64,000 bases of DNA from Ensifer adhaerens. GTDB lineage: Bacteria > Pseudomonadota > Alphaproteobacteria > Rhizobiales > Rhizobiaceae. A model generated the notes under the pieces. That model was not told the DNA's origin and made no database searches. It saw only the letters and a list, made by a program, of their open reading frames with translations. Shown here piece after piece: positions 34,261-43,845 of this stretch (position 1 is the stretch's first letter; each line of letters opens with the position of its first letter). The DNA lies in NCBI RefSeq assembly GCF_002007205.1, contig NZ_LAZS01000004.1, positions 124,001-188,000 of the forward strand, written 5' to 3'. Both the position numbers and the translations under genes were made by a program.

Positions 34261-35172
34261 CTAGCGGCAGTAGCGATAGTCGTTGCGGCGCTCGATGACA
34301 TCGAGATGCAGATGGGTCTCGTGCGCGGCGTCGCTGCCGGGGTCGAGCACGGTCTTGAAGTAGAGGCAGGCTGACGCGGTTACCGCACGCTGGAAGGCCC
34401 CGTCCATCGTACCGTCCTCGTCACGTGGCTGGATGGCGATCGTCGTGCCGTTGCTCAATGTGAAGGAGGCGATGTCGACGGCGTTGCCGTGGGCATGCTC
34501 GGAAATCTTGCCCGTCGCCCCATTGTTGCGCAGCCGACAGACATAGGTCGAGGCCTGGTTCAACGTCTTGATCTTAACTGACTTGTCGAAGGCGACCTCG
34601 GCGGCCGGCTGCGCGGTTTCCTTCGTCCAGCGCGCCAAGGCCAACGCCGTCTCGCACCGCATCAGGCCTTTGGGCGCGAGCGTGACGCCGGCGAGAATGT
34701 TCGTGACCTCCAGCGGCTTGTCGATGCCGCAGCCCTTGCCCTCGTCGATGCGCTTGGCTTCGACAAAGGTTGCTCCGATCGCTTTCAGGTCGGTCAGGCA
34801 CTTGGCGTAGGCGGCAGCATTCTCCGCCTCGACCGGCGGATAGATGATCGGCGCTGGCTTCTCTTCCTCCTTCTTCTCGTCGGCACGCTGGTCCTTTTCG
34901 TCCACGACCGGCTTTTGATCCTTTGCCGGTTGTTCATCCCCTTCCGTCGGTTTCGGCTGCGGCACGGGTTGTTCGCCATCCGCCGGCACCTTTTTCTGAT
35001 CGCCCTTGCTGTCGTCGGCCGGGGCCGCCGGTTTCTCCTCGGGTGTCGGAACGGCCTCCTTCGTCCCCATCTCGGTCGGCGGCTTCTTTAGCGGGATCGG
35101 GCCGGATTTCGGCAGGCTGGCGCCGGTGAGGACCAGCAGAGACAAGAGGATCAAGGGAAAAGAGCGACGCAT
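34261..35172 (-). CDS. Exported extensin-family protein
   Basis: A 303-residue secreted protein. The signal peptide RRSFPLILLSLLVLTGASL is followed by a long Pro/Lys/Glu/Asp-rich low-complexity linker (about residues 28-110) and a C-terminal extensin-like (ExtC-type) domain with KGCGIDKPLEV, RCETALALARW, NQASTYVCRLRNN, SEHAHGNAVDIASF and ETHLHLD. The His/Asp pattern SEHAHGNAVD resembles zinc peptidases that act on peptidoglycan, so a cell-wall role is plausible. The frame reaches 35376, but the signal peptide and AAGGAA before ATG 35172 fix the start. Divergent from shmR. Confidence 0.8.
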   Translation of the reverse strand: MRRSFPLILLSLLVLTGASLPKSGPIPLKKPPTEMGTKEAVPTPEEKPAAPADDSKGDQKKVPADGEQPVPQPKPTEGDEQPAKDQKPVVDEKDQRADEKKEEEKPAPIIYPPVEAENAAAYAKCLTDLKAIGATFVEAKRIDEGKGCGIDKPLEVTNILAGVTLAPKGLMRCETALALARWTKETAQPAAEVAFDKSVKIKTLNQASTYVCRLRNNGATGKISEHAHGNAVDIASFTLSNGTTIAIQPRDEDGTMDGAFQRAVTASACLYFKTVLDPGSDAAHETHLHLDVIERRNDYRYCR

Positions 35173-35325
35173 CCGGTTCCTTTCACGCTGCCCCGCAGCG
35201 GGGCCTGGAGGGGAGGGAACGCACGGACTCGGATCTGGTTTCATCCGCCCGTCAGGAAACCGTTGCAGTTTAGCAACGCCTGGAATTGGCGCGACCCCAC
35301 AAATTGTGGGGATGATCTTTGTTAG

Positions 35326-35354
35326 TTGACAAAGAAACTCATGTTTTTTATTGC
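35326..35354 (+). promoter_or_regulatory. Predicted shmR promoter
   Basis: TTGACA (35326-35331), 17 bases, TATTGC (35349-35354). The -35 box is overlapped by the candidate iron-responsive operator, as expected for an iron-repressed gene. Confidence 0.6.
35327..35341 (+). promoter_or_regulatory. Candidate iron-responsive operator (RirA box) of shmR
   Basis: TGA-CAAAGAAAC-TCA fits the rhizobial IRO consensus TGA-N9-TCA exactly. RirA, an Fe-S regulator, represses iron-uptake genes through such sites when iron is plentiful. Confidence 0.6.
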
Positions 35355-35466
35355 GGCATAAATGAGGCGGCGACATGTCGCAGCGCCCTCGACACTGCGC
35401 CCAGCCAGCCCCTTGAGTTTGCCGCTCAACAGCAAGCCCGGCCCCCGAAACTCAAAGGATTGGTCT

Positions 35467-37701
35467 ATGCTCACCCGGCATCGTCGCCTGGCTCTCTTGG
35501 CTTGCGCCGCAGTCACTTTCGTACCCCCTATCTCCGAGGCCCTTGCCCAGAGCGCCAAGCCGGCGACGACGGCAGAGGCCGGCGCCGACACCACGGTGCT
35601 TCAGAAGATCGTGGCCAAGGGAAATCGGGTGACGACGGCGCCGAAGGGCAGCATCGCCGATACGCCGCTCGCCAGCGAGATCGATGAAAAGACGCTCGAA
35701 GCAAAGCAGGTGACCGACCTTGACGACCTCGGCCGCAGCGTCGATGCCGGCATCAATTCGTCGAAGAAGGACTCGGGCATCAACATCCGCGGCCTTTCCG
35801 GTCCGCGCATCGTGACGACGATCGACGGCGTTCCGATCCCGTTTATTTCGAACAGCGCACGTACGCAGACCGCGACGACAAACGCGAACGGCGGCGGCGA
35901 TACTTTCGATTTCAATTCGCTTTCCGCGATCGATATCGTGCGCGGCGCGGATTCGAGCCGCGGCGGTTCGGGCATGCTGGGCGGCGCCGTCGTGCTGCGC
36001 ACGCTTGAGCCGGAAGACCTGATTTCCGACGGCAAGGATTGGGGCGCCCTGTTCCGGACCATCTATGACAGCGAGGACGACAGCATTTCCGGCTCGGCCG
36101 CCGTTGCCAAGCAGTTCGGCGATACCTCGGTGCTCTTCCAGGGCAGCTACCGCAAGGGACATGAACGAGAAAACGAAGGCACGGTCGGCGGCACCGGCCC
36201 GACCCGCACGGAAGCCAATCCGCTCGACTTCGACCAGAGCAACCTGCTCTTCAAGCTTCGCCACGAGCTCGAAGGCGGCCACCGCATCGGTCTAACCGCC
36301 GAAAGCTTCCGCCGTGATGCCGACGCCGACCTGTTGACGGACCAGGGGGCGCCGCGCAGCTACAAGATCGGTGATTATCGAGGCTTCGAAGATCGCTCGC
36401 GCAAGCGCGTTTCGCTCGACTATGATTTCGAGGCCCTTTCCTCCGACGATCTCTTCAGCTTTGCGCGCGCCACGCTTTACTGGCAGGAACTGGAGCGGTC
36501 TTCCGGTGCGAACGGTCGCACGCGTTTCGACGTGCCCTATGGCCGCGACAACTCGATCAACAACGAGAGCTTCGGCTTCAGCGGCAGCGCCGGCAAGGAT
36601 TTCGAGGCTGGCGGGTTCGACCACTCCGTGCTGTTCAGGCTCGACGTCCAGCGTTCGGACTGGAACCAGTACACCTGGGCACTTTGCCCGACGCCGACGA
36701 CATGCCCGGTCAACAACAACCAGTCGGAAATCCCGACCGTCAAGAGCACGACGATTGGGGCGGTTCTGGAAGACCGTATCTCGATGGGTGACAGCGCCTT
36801 TGCGCTGACGCCTGGCGTGCGCTTCGACTGGTTCGACTATCAGCCTGAGGCCAATGCCGGTTTCCAGGCCAACCCGACGGAGCCGCGCTTCGGCGAGCCG
36901 CGGGATCGGGACGGCGCCCGCCTGTCGCCCAAGCTGCTTGCGACCTACGACATCAACCCTGATGTCGAGCTGTTCGCACAATGGTCGATGGCCTATCGCG
37001 CCCCGACGGTCGACGAACTCTACAGCCGCTTCTACAACCGGGCCCAGGGCTACGCCCAGCTCGGCAATCCGGACCTGAAGCCCGAAACGGCAAACGGCTT
37101 CGAGGTCGGCGCCAATTTCGATACGGGTGACCTGACCGGTCGCTTTGCCGCCTTCCACAACGTCTACGACAACTTCATCGAGACGACGACGACCATAAAC
37201 CCGGTAACCCGGTTCATGGAGATCCGCTACAACAACGTGCAGAAGGCGCGCATCTCCGGCATCGAACTGAGCGCGCTCAAGACCTTCGACAATGGTTTCA
37301 ACGTCCATGGTTCGATCGCCTATGCCTATGGCAAGAACGAGGATACCGACAAGCGTCTGCGTTCGGTTGCGCCGTTCAAGGCGATCCTTGGTGCGGGCTA
37401 CAGCCAGGAAACCTTCGGCCTCGACCTCTCCACCACGATTTCGGCCGCCATGCCGGACGATGGTGCTGCGAACACGTTCGATGCACCCGGCTACGGTATC
37501 GTCGACCTGACGGGCTGGTGGACGCCGGAGGAATTCAAGGGCCTGCGCGTCCAGGCCGGTGTCTACAACATCTTCGACAAAAAGTACTTCGACGCGCTCG
37601 CGCTCCGCGACACCAATGTGGGGTCCGCGAGCAACCAGCCGCGCGATTACTATTCGGAACCAGGCCGCACCTTCAAGATCTCGCTCACGCAGCGCTTCTA
37701 A
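35467..37701 (+). CDS. shmR: TonB-dependent heme/hemoglobin receptor ShmR
   Basis: A 744-residue outer-membrane receptor that imports heme with energy from TonB. After a signal peptide (LALLACAAVTFVPPISEALAQ) comes the plug (LQKIVAKGNRV, GINIRGLSGPRIVTTIDGVPI, FDFNSLSAIDIVRGADSSRGGSGMLGG split over about residues 60-200) and a long beta-barrel with FAQWSMAYRAPTVDELYSRFY and a terminal Phe (SLTQRF). Wording matches S. meliloti ShmR and other hemoglobin-type receptors. The frame opens at 35362, but AAGGA eight bases before ATG 35467 and the signal peptide fix the start. An iron operator lies at its promoter. Confidence 0.9.
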   Translation: MLTRHRRLALLACAAVTFVPPISEALAQSAKPATTAEAGADTTVLQKIVAKGNRVTTAPKGSIADTPLASEIDEKTLEAKQVTDLDDLGRSVDAGINSSKKDSGINIRGLSGPRIVTTIDGVPIPFISNSARTQTATTNANGGGDTFDFNSLSAIDIVRGADSSRGGSGMLGGAVVLRTLEPEDLISDGKDWGALFRTIYDSEDDSISGSAAVAKQFGDTSVLFQGSYRKGHERENEGTVGGTGPTRTEANPLDFDQSNLLFKLRHELEGGHRIGLTAESFRRDADADLLTDQGAPRSYKIGDYRGFEDRSRKRVSLDYDFEALSSDDLFSFARATLYWQELERSSGANGRTRFDVPYGRDNSINNESFGFSGSAGKDFEAGGFDHSVLFRLDVQRSDWNQYTWALCPTPTTCPVNNNQSEIPTVKSTTIGAVLEDRISMGDSAFALTPGVRFDWFDYQPEANAGFQANPTEPRFGEPRDRDGARLSPKLLATYDINPDVELFAQWSMAYRAPTVDELYSRFYNRAQGYAQLGNPDLKPETANGFEVGANFDTGDLTGRFAAFHNVYDNFIETTTTINPVTRFMEIRYNNVQKARISGIELSALKTFDNGFNVHGSIAYAYGKNEDTDKRLRSVAPFKAILGAGYSQETFGLDLSTTISAAMPDDGAANTFDAPGYGIVDLTGWWTPEEFKGLRVQAGVYNIFDKKYFDALALRDTNVGSASNQPRDYYSEPGRTFKISLTQRF

Positions 37702-37723
37702 GGTCGGTCAGATTGTCTTGGCG

Positions 37724-37752
37724 GGCGGCTCTTCGGGGCCGCCTGTTTTTTT
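37724..37752 (+). terminator. Terminator of shmR
   Basis: GGCGGC / GCCGCC stem with an eight-base loop followed by TG and seven T residues, 22 bases after the shmR stop codon. Confidence 0.85.
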
Positions 37753-37786
37753 GACGCAACCGTGATGATCCGCGCCGCTTTCCCGC

Positions 37787-37815
37787 TTGCGCGCGGCACG
37801 AACCCACGCTAACAC
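37787..37815 (+). promoter_or_regulatory. Predicted trpL promoter (leaderless transcript)
   Basis: TTGCGC (37787-37792), 17 bases, TAACAC (37810-37815). Transcription would start at or within a base or two of the trpL ATG at 37824, as reported for S. meliloti, where the mRNA begins at that A. Confidence 0.55.
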
Positions 37816-37823
37816 TTTCGCCC

Positions 37824-37868
37824 ATGGAAAACGCACGCAACATTTCGATCTGGTGGTGGGCTCGCTGA
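37824..37868 (+). CDS. trpL: trp leader peptide
   Basis: A 14-codon ORF reading MENARNISIWWWAR, with three consecutive Trp codons TGG-TGG-TGG. It nearly equals the S. meliloti leader peptide. Ribosome stalling at the Trp codons controls attenuation of trpE(G). In S. meliloti the attenuated RNA (rnTrpL) and the peptide (peTrpL) also act in trans, the latter in multidrug-resistance control. No ribosome-binding site is needed because the transcript should be leaderless. Confidence 0.93.
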   Translation: MENARNISIWWWAR

Positions 37869-37938
37869 AGCGGCCTTGACCAGTCATGCGTGATTGAGAG
37901 ATGAAGCCGCCCGGAGATTTCGAGGCGGCTTTTTTTAT
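37869..37938 (+). promoter_or_regulatory. trp attenuator
   Basis: The terminator stem AGCCGCC (37905-37911) / GGCGGCT (37924-37930) is followed by seven T residues. GCGGC at 37870-37874, just behind the leader stop codon, can pair with GCCGC at 37906-37910 instead and so form the antiterminator when the ribosome stalls on the Trp codons. Confidence 0.88.
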
Positions 37939-37980
37939 CTTCAGGCCGCTCAAGGACCGGGCTTTTACGGAGCGATGTGA

Positions 37981-40170
37981 ATGGCAACGGTAATTCTCGA
38001 GGACGGCTCGGAGAGCTATACCACAAAGGGCGGCATCACGGTGACGCGCCGGCGGCGGGAAGCGTCCTACGGCCAGGCGATCGCGAGCTATGTGGACAAG
38101 CTCGACGAACGCCGCGGCGCAGTGTTTTCCTCCAACTACGAATATCCCGGCCGCTACACCCGCTGGGACACCGCCGTGGTCGATCCGCCGCTCGGCATTT
38201 CCTCGTTCGGGCGATCGCTCTGGATCGAGGCCTATAACGGTCGCGGCGAGGTGCTGCTCGCAATTATCGCTGAACACCTTCAGTCCGTAACCGACATCAC
38301 CCTCGGCGCATCGACCAGCCGCCGCCTCGATCTGACGATCAACGCGCCCGACCGCGTCTTCACCGAGGAAGAGCGCTCGAAGATGCCGACGGTCTTCAGC
38401 GTGCTGCGCGCCGTCACCAACCTCTTCCATTCCGCCGAGGACGCGAGCCTCGGTCTTTACGGCGCCTTCGGCTACGACCTCGCCTTCCAGTTCGATGCGA
38501 TCGAGCTGAAGCTGAAGCGTCCGGACGACCAGCGCGACATGGTGCTGTTCCTGCCGGACGAAATCCTCGTCGTCGACCACTATGCCGCCAAGGCCTGGAT
38601 CGACCGCTACGATTTCGCCAAGGACGGCAAGACGACCGAGGGCAAGGCGGAGGATATCGCGAGCGAACCCTTCAAGACGGTCGACAGCATTCCGCCGCAT
38701 GGCGACCACCGTCCCGGCGAATATGCCGAGCTCGTCGTCAAGGCGAAGGAGAGCTTCCGCCGCGGCGATCTCTTCGAAGTCGTGCCCGGCCAGAAGTTCT
38801 TCGAGCGCTGCGAGAGCAAGCCGTCGGAGATTTCCAACCGGCTGAAGGCGATCAATCCGTCGCCCTATTCCTTCTTCATCAATCTTGGAAACCAGGAATA
38901 TCTCGTCGGCGCTTCGCCGGAAATGTTCGTGCGCGTCTCCGGCCGCCGCATCGAGACCTGCCCGATCTCGGGCACGATCAAGCGTGGCGACGATCCGATC
39001 GCCGACAGCGAGCAGATCCTGAAACTGCTCAACTCGAAGAAGGACGAATCCGAACTGACGATGTGCTCGGACGTCGACCGCAACGACAAGAGCCGCGTCT
39101 GCGTGCCGGGCTCCGTCAAGGTCATCGGCCGCCGCCAGATCGAGATGTATTCGCGGCTGATCCACACGGTCGACCACATCGAGGGGCGCCTGCGCGACGA
39201 CATGGATGCCTTCGACGGCTTCCTCAGCCATGCCTGGGCGGTGACCGTCACCGGCGCGCCGAAACTCTGGGCCATGCGCTTCATCGAAAGCCACGAGAAG
39301 AGCCCGCGCGCATGGTATGGTGGCGCGATCGGCATGGTTGGCTTCAACGGCGACATGAACACGGGCCTGACGCTGCGCACGATCCGCATCAAGGACGGTA
39401 TCGCCGAGGTCAGGGCAGGAGCGACGCTGCTCTATGATTCAAACCCGGAAGAAGAAGAAGCCGAAACCGAACTGAAGGCCTCCGCCATGATCGCAGCCAT
39501 CCGCGATGCGAAATCCGCCAATAGCGCCAAGGCGAGCCGCGACGTGGCCGCGGTTGGTGCCGGCGTCAACATCCTGCTGGTCGATCACGAGGACAGCTTC
39601 GTCCATACGCTAGCGAACTATTTCCGCCAGACCGGAGCAACCGTCACGACGGTGCGTTCGCCGGTTGCCGAAGAGATCTTCGATCGGGTGAAGCCGGATC
39701 TCGTCGTGCTTTCGCCCGGACCGGGCAGCCCGAGGGACTTCGACTGCAAGGCGACGATCAAGAAGGCGCGGGCGCGCGATCTGCCGATCTTCGGCGTCTG
39801 CCTAGGGCTTCAGGCGCTTGCCGAAGCCTATGGCGGCGACCTTCGCCAGCTGGCGATCCCGATGCATGGCAAGCCCTCGCGCATCCGCGTGCTGGAACCG
39901 GGCATCGTCTTCTCCGGCCTCGGCAAGGAAGTGACGGTCGGCCGCTACCACTCGATCTTCGCCGATCCGTCGAGCCTGCCGAACGGCTTCATGATCACCG
40001 CCGAAAGCGAAGACGGCACGATTATGGGCATCGAGCACACGACGGAGCCGGTGGCTGCCGTGCAGTTCCATCCGGAATCGATCATGACGCTCGGTGGCGA
40101 CGCCGGCATGCGGATGATCGAGAACGTCGTGGCGCATCTGGCCAAGCGCGCCAAGATCAAGGCCGCCTGA
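37981..40170 (+). CDS. trpE(G): Fused anthranilate synthase TrpE(G)
   Basis: A 729-residue fusion of both anthranilate synthase components, which makes anthranilate from chorismate and glutamine in tryptophan synthesis. The TrpE part fills residues 1 to about 520 ([46 protein letters not shown]). The TrpG glutamine amidotransferase part starts near residue 530 ([19 protein letters not shown]) with the catalytic Cys607 in GVCLGLQ and His/Glu in FHPES. The fusion is usual in rhizobia. GGAG lies nine bases before ATG 37981. Expression is controlled by the trpL attenuator directly upstream. Confidence 0.96.
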   Translation: MATVILEDGSESYTTKGGITVTRRRREASYGQAIASYVDKLDERRGAVFSSNYEYPGRYTRWDTAVVDPPLGISSFGRSLWIEAYNGRGEVLLAIIAEHLQSVTDITLGASTSRRLDLTINAPDRVFTEEERSKMPTVFSVLRAVTNLFHSAEDASLGLYGAFGYDLAFQFDAIELKLKRPDDQRDMVLFLPDEILVVDHYAAKAWIDRYDFAKDGKTTEGKAEDIASEPFKTVDSIPPHGDHRPGEYAELVVKAKESFRRGDLFEVVPGQKFFERCESKPSEISNRLKAINPSPYSFFINLGNQEYLVGASPEMFVRVSGRRIETCPISGTIKRGDDPIADSEQILKLLNSKKDESELTMCSDVDRNDKSRVCVPGSVKVIGRRQIEMYSRLIHTVDHIEGRLRDDMDAFDGFLSHAWAVTVTGAPKLWAMRFIESHEKSPRAWYGGAIGMVGFNGDMNTGLTLRTIRIKDGIAEVRAGATLLYDSNPEEEEAETELKASAMIAAIRDAKSANSAKASRDVAAVGAGVNILLVDHEDSFVHTLANYFRQTGATVTTVRSPVAEEIFDRVKPDLVVLSPGPGSPRDFDCKATIKKARARDLPIFGVCLGLQALAEAYGGDLRQLAIPMHGKPSRIRVLEPGIVFSGLGKEVTVGRYHSIFADPSSLPNGFMITAESEDGTIMGIEHTTEPVAAVQFHPESIMTLGGDAGMRMIENVVAHLAKRAKIKAA

Positions 40171-40189
40171 CACCACCAGATAAACGGAT

Positions 40190-40210
40190 GCGGCGCTTCG
40201 GCGCCGCTTC
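40190..40210 (+). terminator. Possible terminator of trpE(G)
   Basis: Perfect seven-base stem GCGGCGC / GCGCCGC with a TTCG loop, 20 bases after the trpE(G) stop. The following T stretch is short, so termination may be weak. Confidence 0.5.
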
Positions 40211-40239
40211 CGGTCGCGCGGCCATTTGCTGGAGGTCCC

Positions 40240-41040
40240 ATGACGGGAAAGGACGGCCTGGCAGACGATACACCTTTGAGCGGAGGCGGCCGCACAGCCG
40301 TCAGCCGCAGGGGCGCCGTCGTGCTTCGGGAAACCGGGCCGTGGGCGCCTTCGGTGCACGCGCTTCTCCGGCATTTCGAGGTCGCCGGCTTTGATGGCGC
40401 GCCTCGTGTCGTCGGTTCCGGCTTCGATGAAGCTGGGCGTGAAATGCTCACTTATGTCGAAGGCGACATCCTCGCTCCAGCACCCTGGTCGGATGAGGCG
40501 ATTGCGGAACTCGGGCGGCTGATGCGTGAGATGCATGATGCTGCCGCATCCTTCCAGTTTCCGCAGGAAGCGCGCTGGCGTCCCTGGTTCGGACGCGCCG
40601 TAGGAACGTCCGATATCGTCGGCCACTGCGATGCGGCCCCCTGGAACATCGTCTCGCGCGACGGGCTTCCTGTTGCGCTGATCGACTGGGAAGCGGCCGG
40701 CCCCGTCGACCGCCTGACCGAGCTTGCCATGGTCGCCTGGAACAATGCCCAGCTCTACGACGACGGCGTCGCCGCGATGAACGGTCTCTCGGACGCCACT
40801 TCCAGGATCCGGCAGGTGCGTCTCTTTGCCGATGGCTATGGGCTCGCCGCAGCCGACCGACATCGGCTTGCGGACCGCATCATCCTGTTTGCCGCCGAGA
40901 GCGCTGCCAACGAGGCTTTTGAGCTCGACATCCGCCCGGAGAGCGAACTTGTGCCGCGGGTCTGGGGAATCGCCTGGCAGGCGCGCAGCGTTGCCTGGCT
41001 TTTACGCAACCGGGCGATGCTCGCCGCTGTTCTTTCCTGA
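40240..41040 (+). CDS. APH-family phosphotransferase
   Basis: A 266-residue protein of the aminoglycoside/choline-kinase-like phosphotransferase family. Brenner's motif appears as GHCDAAPWNIV (the usual HGD is HCD) and the metal-binding motif as LIDWEAAG. The N-terminal lobe contains VVLRETGPWAPSVHALLRH. Such enzymes phosphorylate a hydroxyl of an antibiotic, sugar or choline-like molecule; most chromosomal members are not resistance enzymes. GGAGG five bases before ATG 40240 is an optimal ribosome-binding site. It is convergent, two bases away from the LysR gene end. Confidence 0.78.
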   Translation: MTGKDGLADDTPLSGGGRTAVSRRGAVVLRETGPWAPSVHALLRHFEVAGFDGAPRVVGSGFDEAGREMLTYVEGDILAPAPWSDEAIAELGRLMREMHDAAASFQFPQEARWRPWFGRAVGTSDIVGHCDAAPWNIVSRDGLPVALIDWEAAGPVDRLTELAMVAWNNAQLYDDGVAAMNGLSDATSRIRQVRLFADGYGLAAADRHRLADRIILFAAESAANEAFELDIRPESELVPRVWGIAWQARSVAWLLRNRAMLAAVLS

Positions 41041-41041
41041 T

Positions 41042-41965
41042 TTACCGCATCTCGATGGCTGGTGCGCGCTCGCAGCGATCGGCAAACAGCCGTTCGCTCA
41101 GGAAATCGACGAAGACGCGGACCTTCGGTGACAGGTGCCGGTTGGACGGCCAGAGCATGTGGAACTGGCCGGGGGCGTCGAGATGGGCGTCGAGCACGGT
41201 GCGCAACCGGCCATCGCTGAGTGGCTGGCGCGCGAGGAAGTCCGGCAGGCAGCCGATGCCGAGGCCGCTCAGAACCGCGCCGCTCAGCGCCTCCATGTTG
41301 TTGCAGTTGAGAACGGTCCTGATCTGCGGTTCGGGCCCGCCTTCCGGCATGGCGATCGGCCATTCCTGCAGCTTGCGACTGTTGGGAAAACGGAAGCGGA
41401 CCGCGTGGTGCCCGTCGAGATCGCGCGGGCATTTCGGCGTGCCGTATCTGTCTAGATAGGCGGGGGCGGCACAGAGCAGGAGCTGGAACGGCCTGAGTGC
41501 CCGGGTCATCAGCCGAGAATCCGGCAACACCCCGCTGCGGATCGCGACATCCACTTCCTCGTCGATCAGGTCGACGATGCGGTCGTTGAAGTCGAGGTCG
41601 AGTTCGACTTCGGGATAGCGCCGCACGAACTCCGGCAGCACCGGCAACAGCAGATGATAGCTGACGATCGGCACGCTGACGCGCAGCCTTCCACGCGGCA
41701 TGGCCACGGCTTGCGCCAATGAAGCCTCGGCATCGTCGAGATCGTCAAGGATACGGCGGCAGCGCTCGTGAAAAAGACGGCCTTCCTCGGTCAACCTTAT
41801 GCTGCGGGTCGAGCGCTGCAGCAGGCGGACGCCGAGTTCTCTTTCGAGAGTGGTCACGGCCTTGCCGACGGCCGAGGCCGAAAGGCCGAGCACACGACCG
41901 GCCGCGACGAAACTGCCGAGGTCGGCGGTGCGGACGAAGGCGGTCAAGCCGCTCAAGCGATCCAT
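41042..41965 (-). CDS. LysR-family transcriptional regulator
   Basis: A 307-residue LysR-type regulator. The N-terminal winged helix is clear (FVRTADLGSFVAAGRVLGLSASAVGKAVTTLERELGVRLLQRSTRSIRLTEEG over residues 10-62, read in parts), followed by a substrate-binding domain starting RGRLRVSVPIV. The wording of PEVELDLDFNDRIVDLIDEEVDVAIRSG is that of the large group of LysR proteins that control a divergent gene. Here the divergent gene is an MFS transporter, the likely target. GGAG lies five bases before the ATG. Inducer unknown. Confidence 0.9.
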   Translation of the reverse strand: MDRLSGLTAFVRTADLGSFVAAGRVLGLSASAVGKAVTTLERELGVRLLQRSTRSIRLTEEGRLFHERCRRILDDLDDAEASLAQAVAMPRGRLRVSVPIVSYHLLLPVLPEFVRRYPEVELDLDFNDRIVDLIDEEVDVAIRSGVLPDSRLMTRALRPFQLLLCAAPAYLDRYGTPKCPRDLDGHHAVRFRFPNSRKLQEWPIAMPEGGPEPQIRTVLNCNNMEALSGAVLSGLGIGCLPDFLARQPLSDGRLRTVLDAHLDAPGQFHMLWPSNRHLSPKVRVFVDFLSERLFADRCERAPAIEMR

Positions 41966-41985
41966 GGCAGCTCCATTCGAGCGTT

Positions 41986-41999
41986 CTATTCCGGTATAG
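41986..41999 (+). promoter_or_regulatory. Possible LysR binding site
   Basis: CTATTCCGGTATAG is a near-perfect 14-base palindrome in the LysR/MFS intergenic region, 21 bases before the lysR start. LysR proteins usually bind such dyads close to the divergent promoters. No direct support beyond position and symmetry. Confidence 0.35.
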
Positions 42000-42143
42000 G
42001 TGGAGTTGAGGCCTGCTTATCAGCCAATTATGTCGAAGTTATCCTGGCTCGGTCAATCGATATCAACACCTGACCCCGTGAGCGCGAGCCTCTCCGAAGG
42101 CTTGCGGTGGCATCTCTTTTTCTCGAACGAACGGATACGAGGC

Positions 42144-43718
42144 ATGAAAGAAAAGATCAAAGACGAGCGCGGCCGCTGGTTCGTGCTCGCTTCTGTTTGC
42201 CTGGCGGCGGCCGCGATGCCGCTCACCTTCACCGGCCCGGCAGTGGCGCTGCCGGCGATCAGCCGCAGCCTCGGCGCCGATCCCATGGCCCTCAACTGGG
42301 TCACCAATGCCTTCATGCTAACCTTCGGCAGTTCGCTGATGGCCGCCGGCGCGCTTGCCGACAGATTTGGTCGCAAGCGCGTCTTCCTCGGCGGTCTCCT
42401 GGCTTTCCTTCTGTTTTCGGGTGGTCTGGCATTTGCCGGCGACATCGTCTGGTTCGATGCCTTGCGCGCGCTTCAGGGCGTCGGCGCTGCTGCCGCCTTT
42501 TCCGGTGGCATGGCTTCGCTGGCGCAGGAGTTTGAAGGAAACGAGCGGCTGCGCGCCTTCAGCCTCGTCGGTGCCAGTTTCGGAGTCGGCCTTGCCTTCG
42601 GACCGACTGCGTCGGGCCTGATGGTCGAGGCCTTCGGCTGGCCGGCGATCTTCGCGCTTGTCGTCGTCTTTGCGGCTCTTTCTCTGGTGCTCGGAGCGAT
42701 CTTCCTGCACGAGACGCGCGATCCGGATGCCGCCGGCCTTGACTGGAAGGGCGCGGCAAGCTTCACGGCGGCGCTAACTGCGCTCACCTTCGGTATCCTG
42801 CAGGCGCCGGAAAGCGGCTGGAGCAATCCGCTTGTTGTCGCGATGTTCGCGGCCTCGGGAGTGTTCTCTTTGGCCTTCTGGCGGATCGAGCGCTCGGTTG
42901 CGCGGCCGATGCTGGACTTGACGCTCTTTCGCTATCCACGCTTCGTCGGCGTGCAATTGCTGGCGGCAGCGCCGGCCTATGGCTTTGTCGTGCTCTTGAT
43001 CCTGCTTCCGGTGCGTTTCATCGGCGTCGAGGGCATGAGTGCTGTCGACGGCGGGCGCATGATGATCGCCATGTCCGCACCGCTCCTGGTCGTGCCGATC
43101 GCGGCCGGCCTTTTGACCCGGTGGTTTACGCCGGCGGCGATCTGCGGGGCAGGATTGCTGCTCTCGGCTGTCGGTCTCTTTTGGCTGAGCCGGTTTCCAG
43201 CCGGATCCGATCCCGTGGGGCTGCTTGCGCCCCTGCTGCTGATCGGCCTTGGCATCAGCCTGCCCTGGGGGCTGATGGATGGGCTTGCCGTCAGCGTCGT
43301 GCCGAAGGAACGCGCCGGTATGGCGACGGGGATCTTCAGCACCACCCGCGTCGCGGGCGAGGGCGTGGCATTGGCAATCGTGACCGCGGTGCTTTCGGCG
43401 CTCACCGCCTCGAACCTCGACGCATCTGTCGGTGGAGATGCCGCCGCCATGGCACAGCGGATCGTGACCGGTAATCTGGCCGAGGCGTCGCTTCTTTCGC
43501 CAGACTTACCGCAAGCCGCGCTGCTCAAAGCCTATGGCGATGCGTTCGGTGGCCTGCTGCTGATCTTGACCGCGATAACGGTGCTGACGGCAATCGTCGT
43601 CTTTCTGTTTGTCGGGCGGGGCGGAGAGGCTGTCGAATACCGGGAGGCGGATGCCGGGCCGACGGCCCTCGAGGCGGCGCCACTCGGCGAGGCCGGGATG
43701 ACACGAAGCAACCTTTGA
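42144..43718 (+). CDS. MFS transporter, DHA2-like (14 TM)
   Basis: A 524-residue proton-driven exporter of the EmrB/QacA (DHA2) kind with about 14 membrane helices. The TM1 region has MPLTFTGPAVALPAISRSLGADP, then LNWVTNAFMLTFGSSLMAAGALADRFGRKRVFLGG holds motif A (GALADRFGRKR). GASFGVGLAFGPTASGLM carries the antiporter motif C. It may export a drug or metabolite. The frame opens at 42000, but ATG 42144, a few residues before TM1, is the likely start. It diverges from the LysR gene, which probably regulates it. Confidence 0.85.
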   Translation: MKEKIKDERGRWFVLASVCLAAAAMPLTFTGPAVALPAISRSLGADPMALNWVTNAFMLTFGSSLMAAGALADRFGRKRVFLGGLLAFLLFSGGLAFAGDIVWFDALRALQGVGAAAAFSGGMASLAQEFEGNERLRAFSLVGASFGVGLAFGPTASGLMVEAFGWPAIFALVVVFAALSLVLGAIFLHETRDPDAAGLDWKGAASFTAALTALTFGILQAPESGWSNPLVVAMFAASGVFSLAFWRIERSVARPMLDLTLFRYPRFVGVQLLAAAPAYGFVVLLILLPVRFIGVEGMSAVDGGRMMIAMSAPLLVVPIAAGLLTRWFTPAAICGAGLLLSAVGLFWLSRFPAGSDPVGLLAPLLLIGLGISLPWGLMDGLAVSVVPKERAGMATGIFSTTRVAGEGVALAIVTAVLSALTASNLDASVGGDAAAMAQRIVTGNLAEASLLSPDLPQAALLKAYGDAFGGLLLILTAITVLTAIVVFLFVGRGGEAVEYREADAGPTALEAAPLGEAGMTRSNL

Positions 43719-43756
43719 CAAGCGGCGTCTGTTGCCGCATATGCTTCTGCCAACAG

Positions 43757-43788
43757 ACCGCCTGCGCGAAATTCGCGCGGGCGGTTTT
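43757..43788 (+). terminator. Terminator after the MFS gene
   Basis: ACCGCC (43757-43762) and GGCGGT (43780-43785) with an inner CGCG/CGCG stem, followed by TTTTG. About 40 bases beyond the MFS stop codon. Confidence 0.75.
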
Positions 43789-43845
43789 GCGTTTCAATGG
43801 GCTTGCGTTTGCAACTCGTTTGCATCTGCATAGGGAATGATCAAG

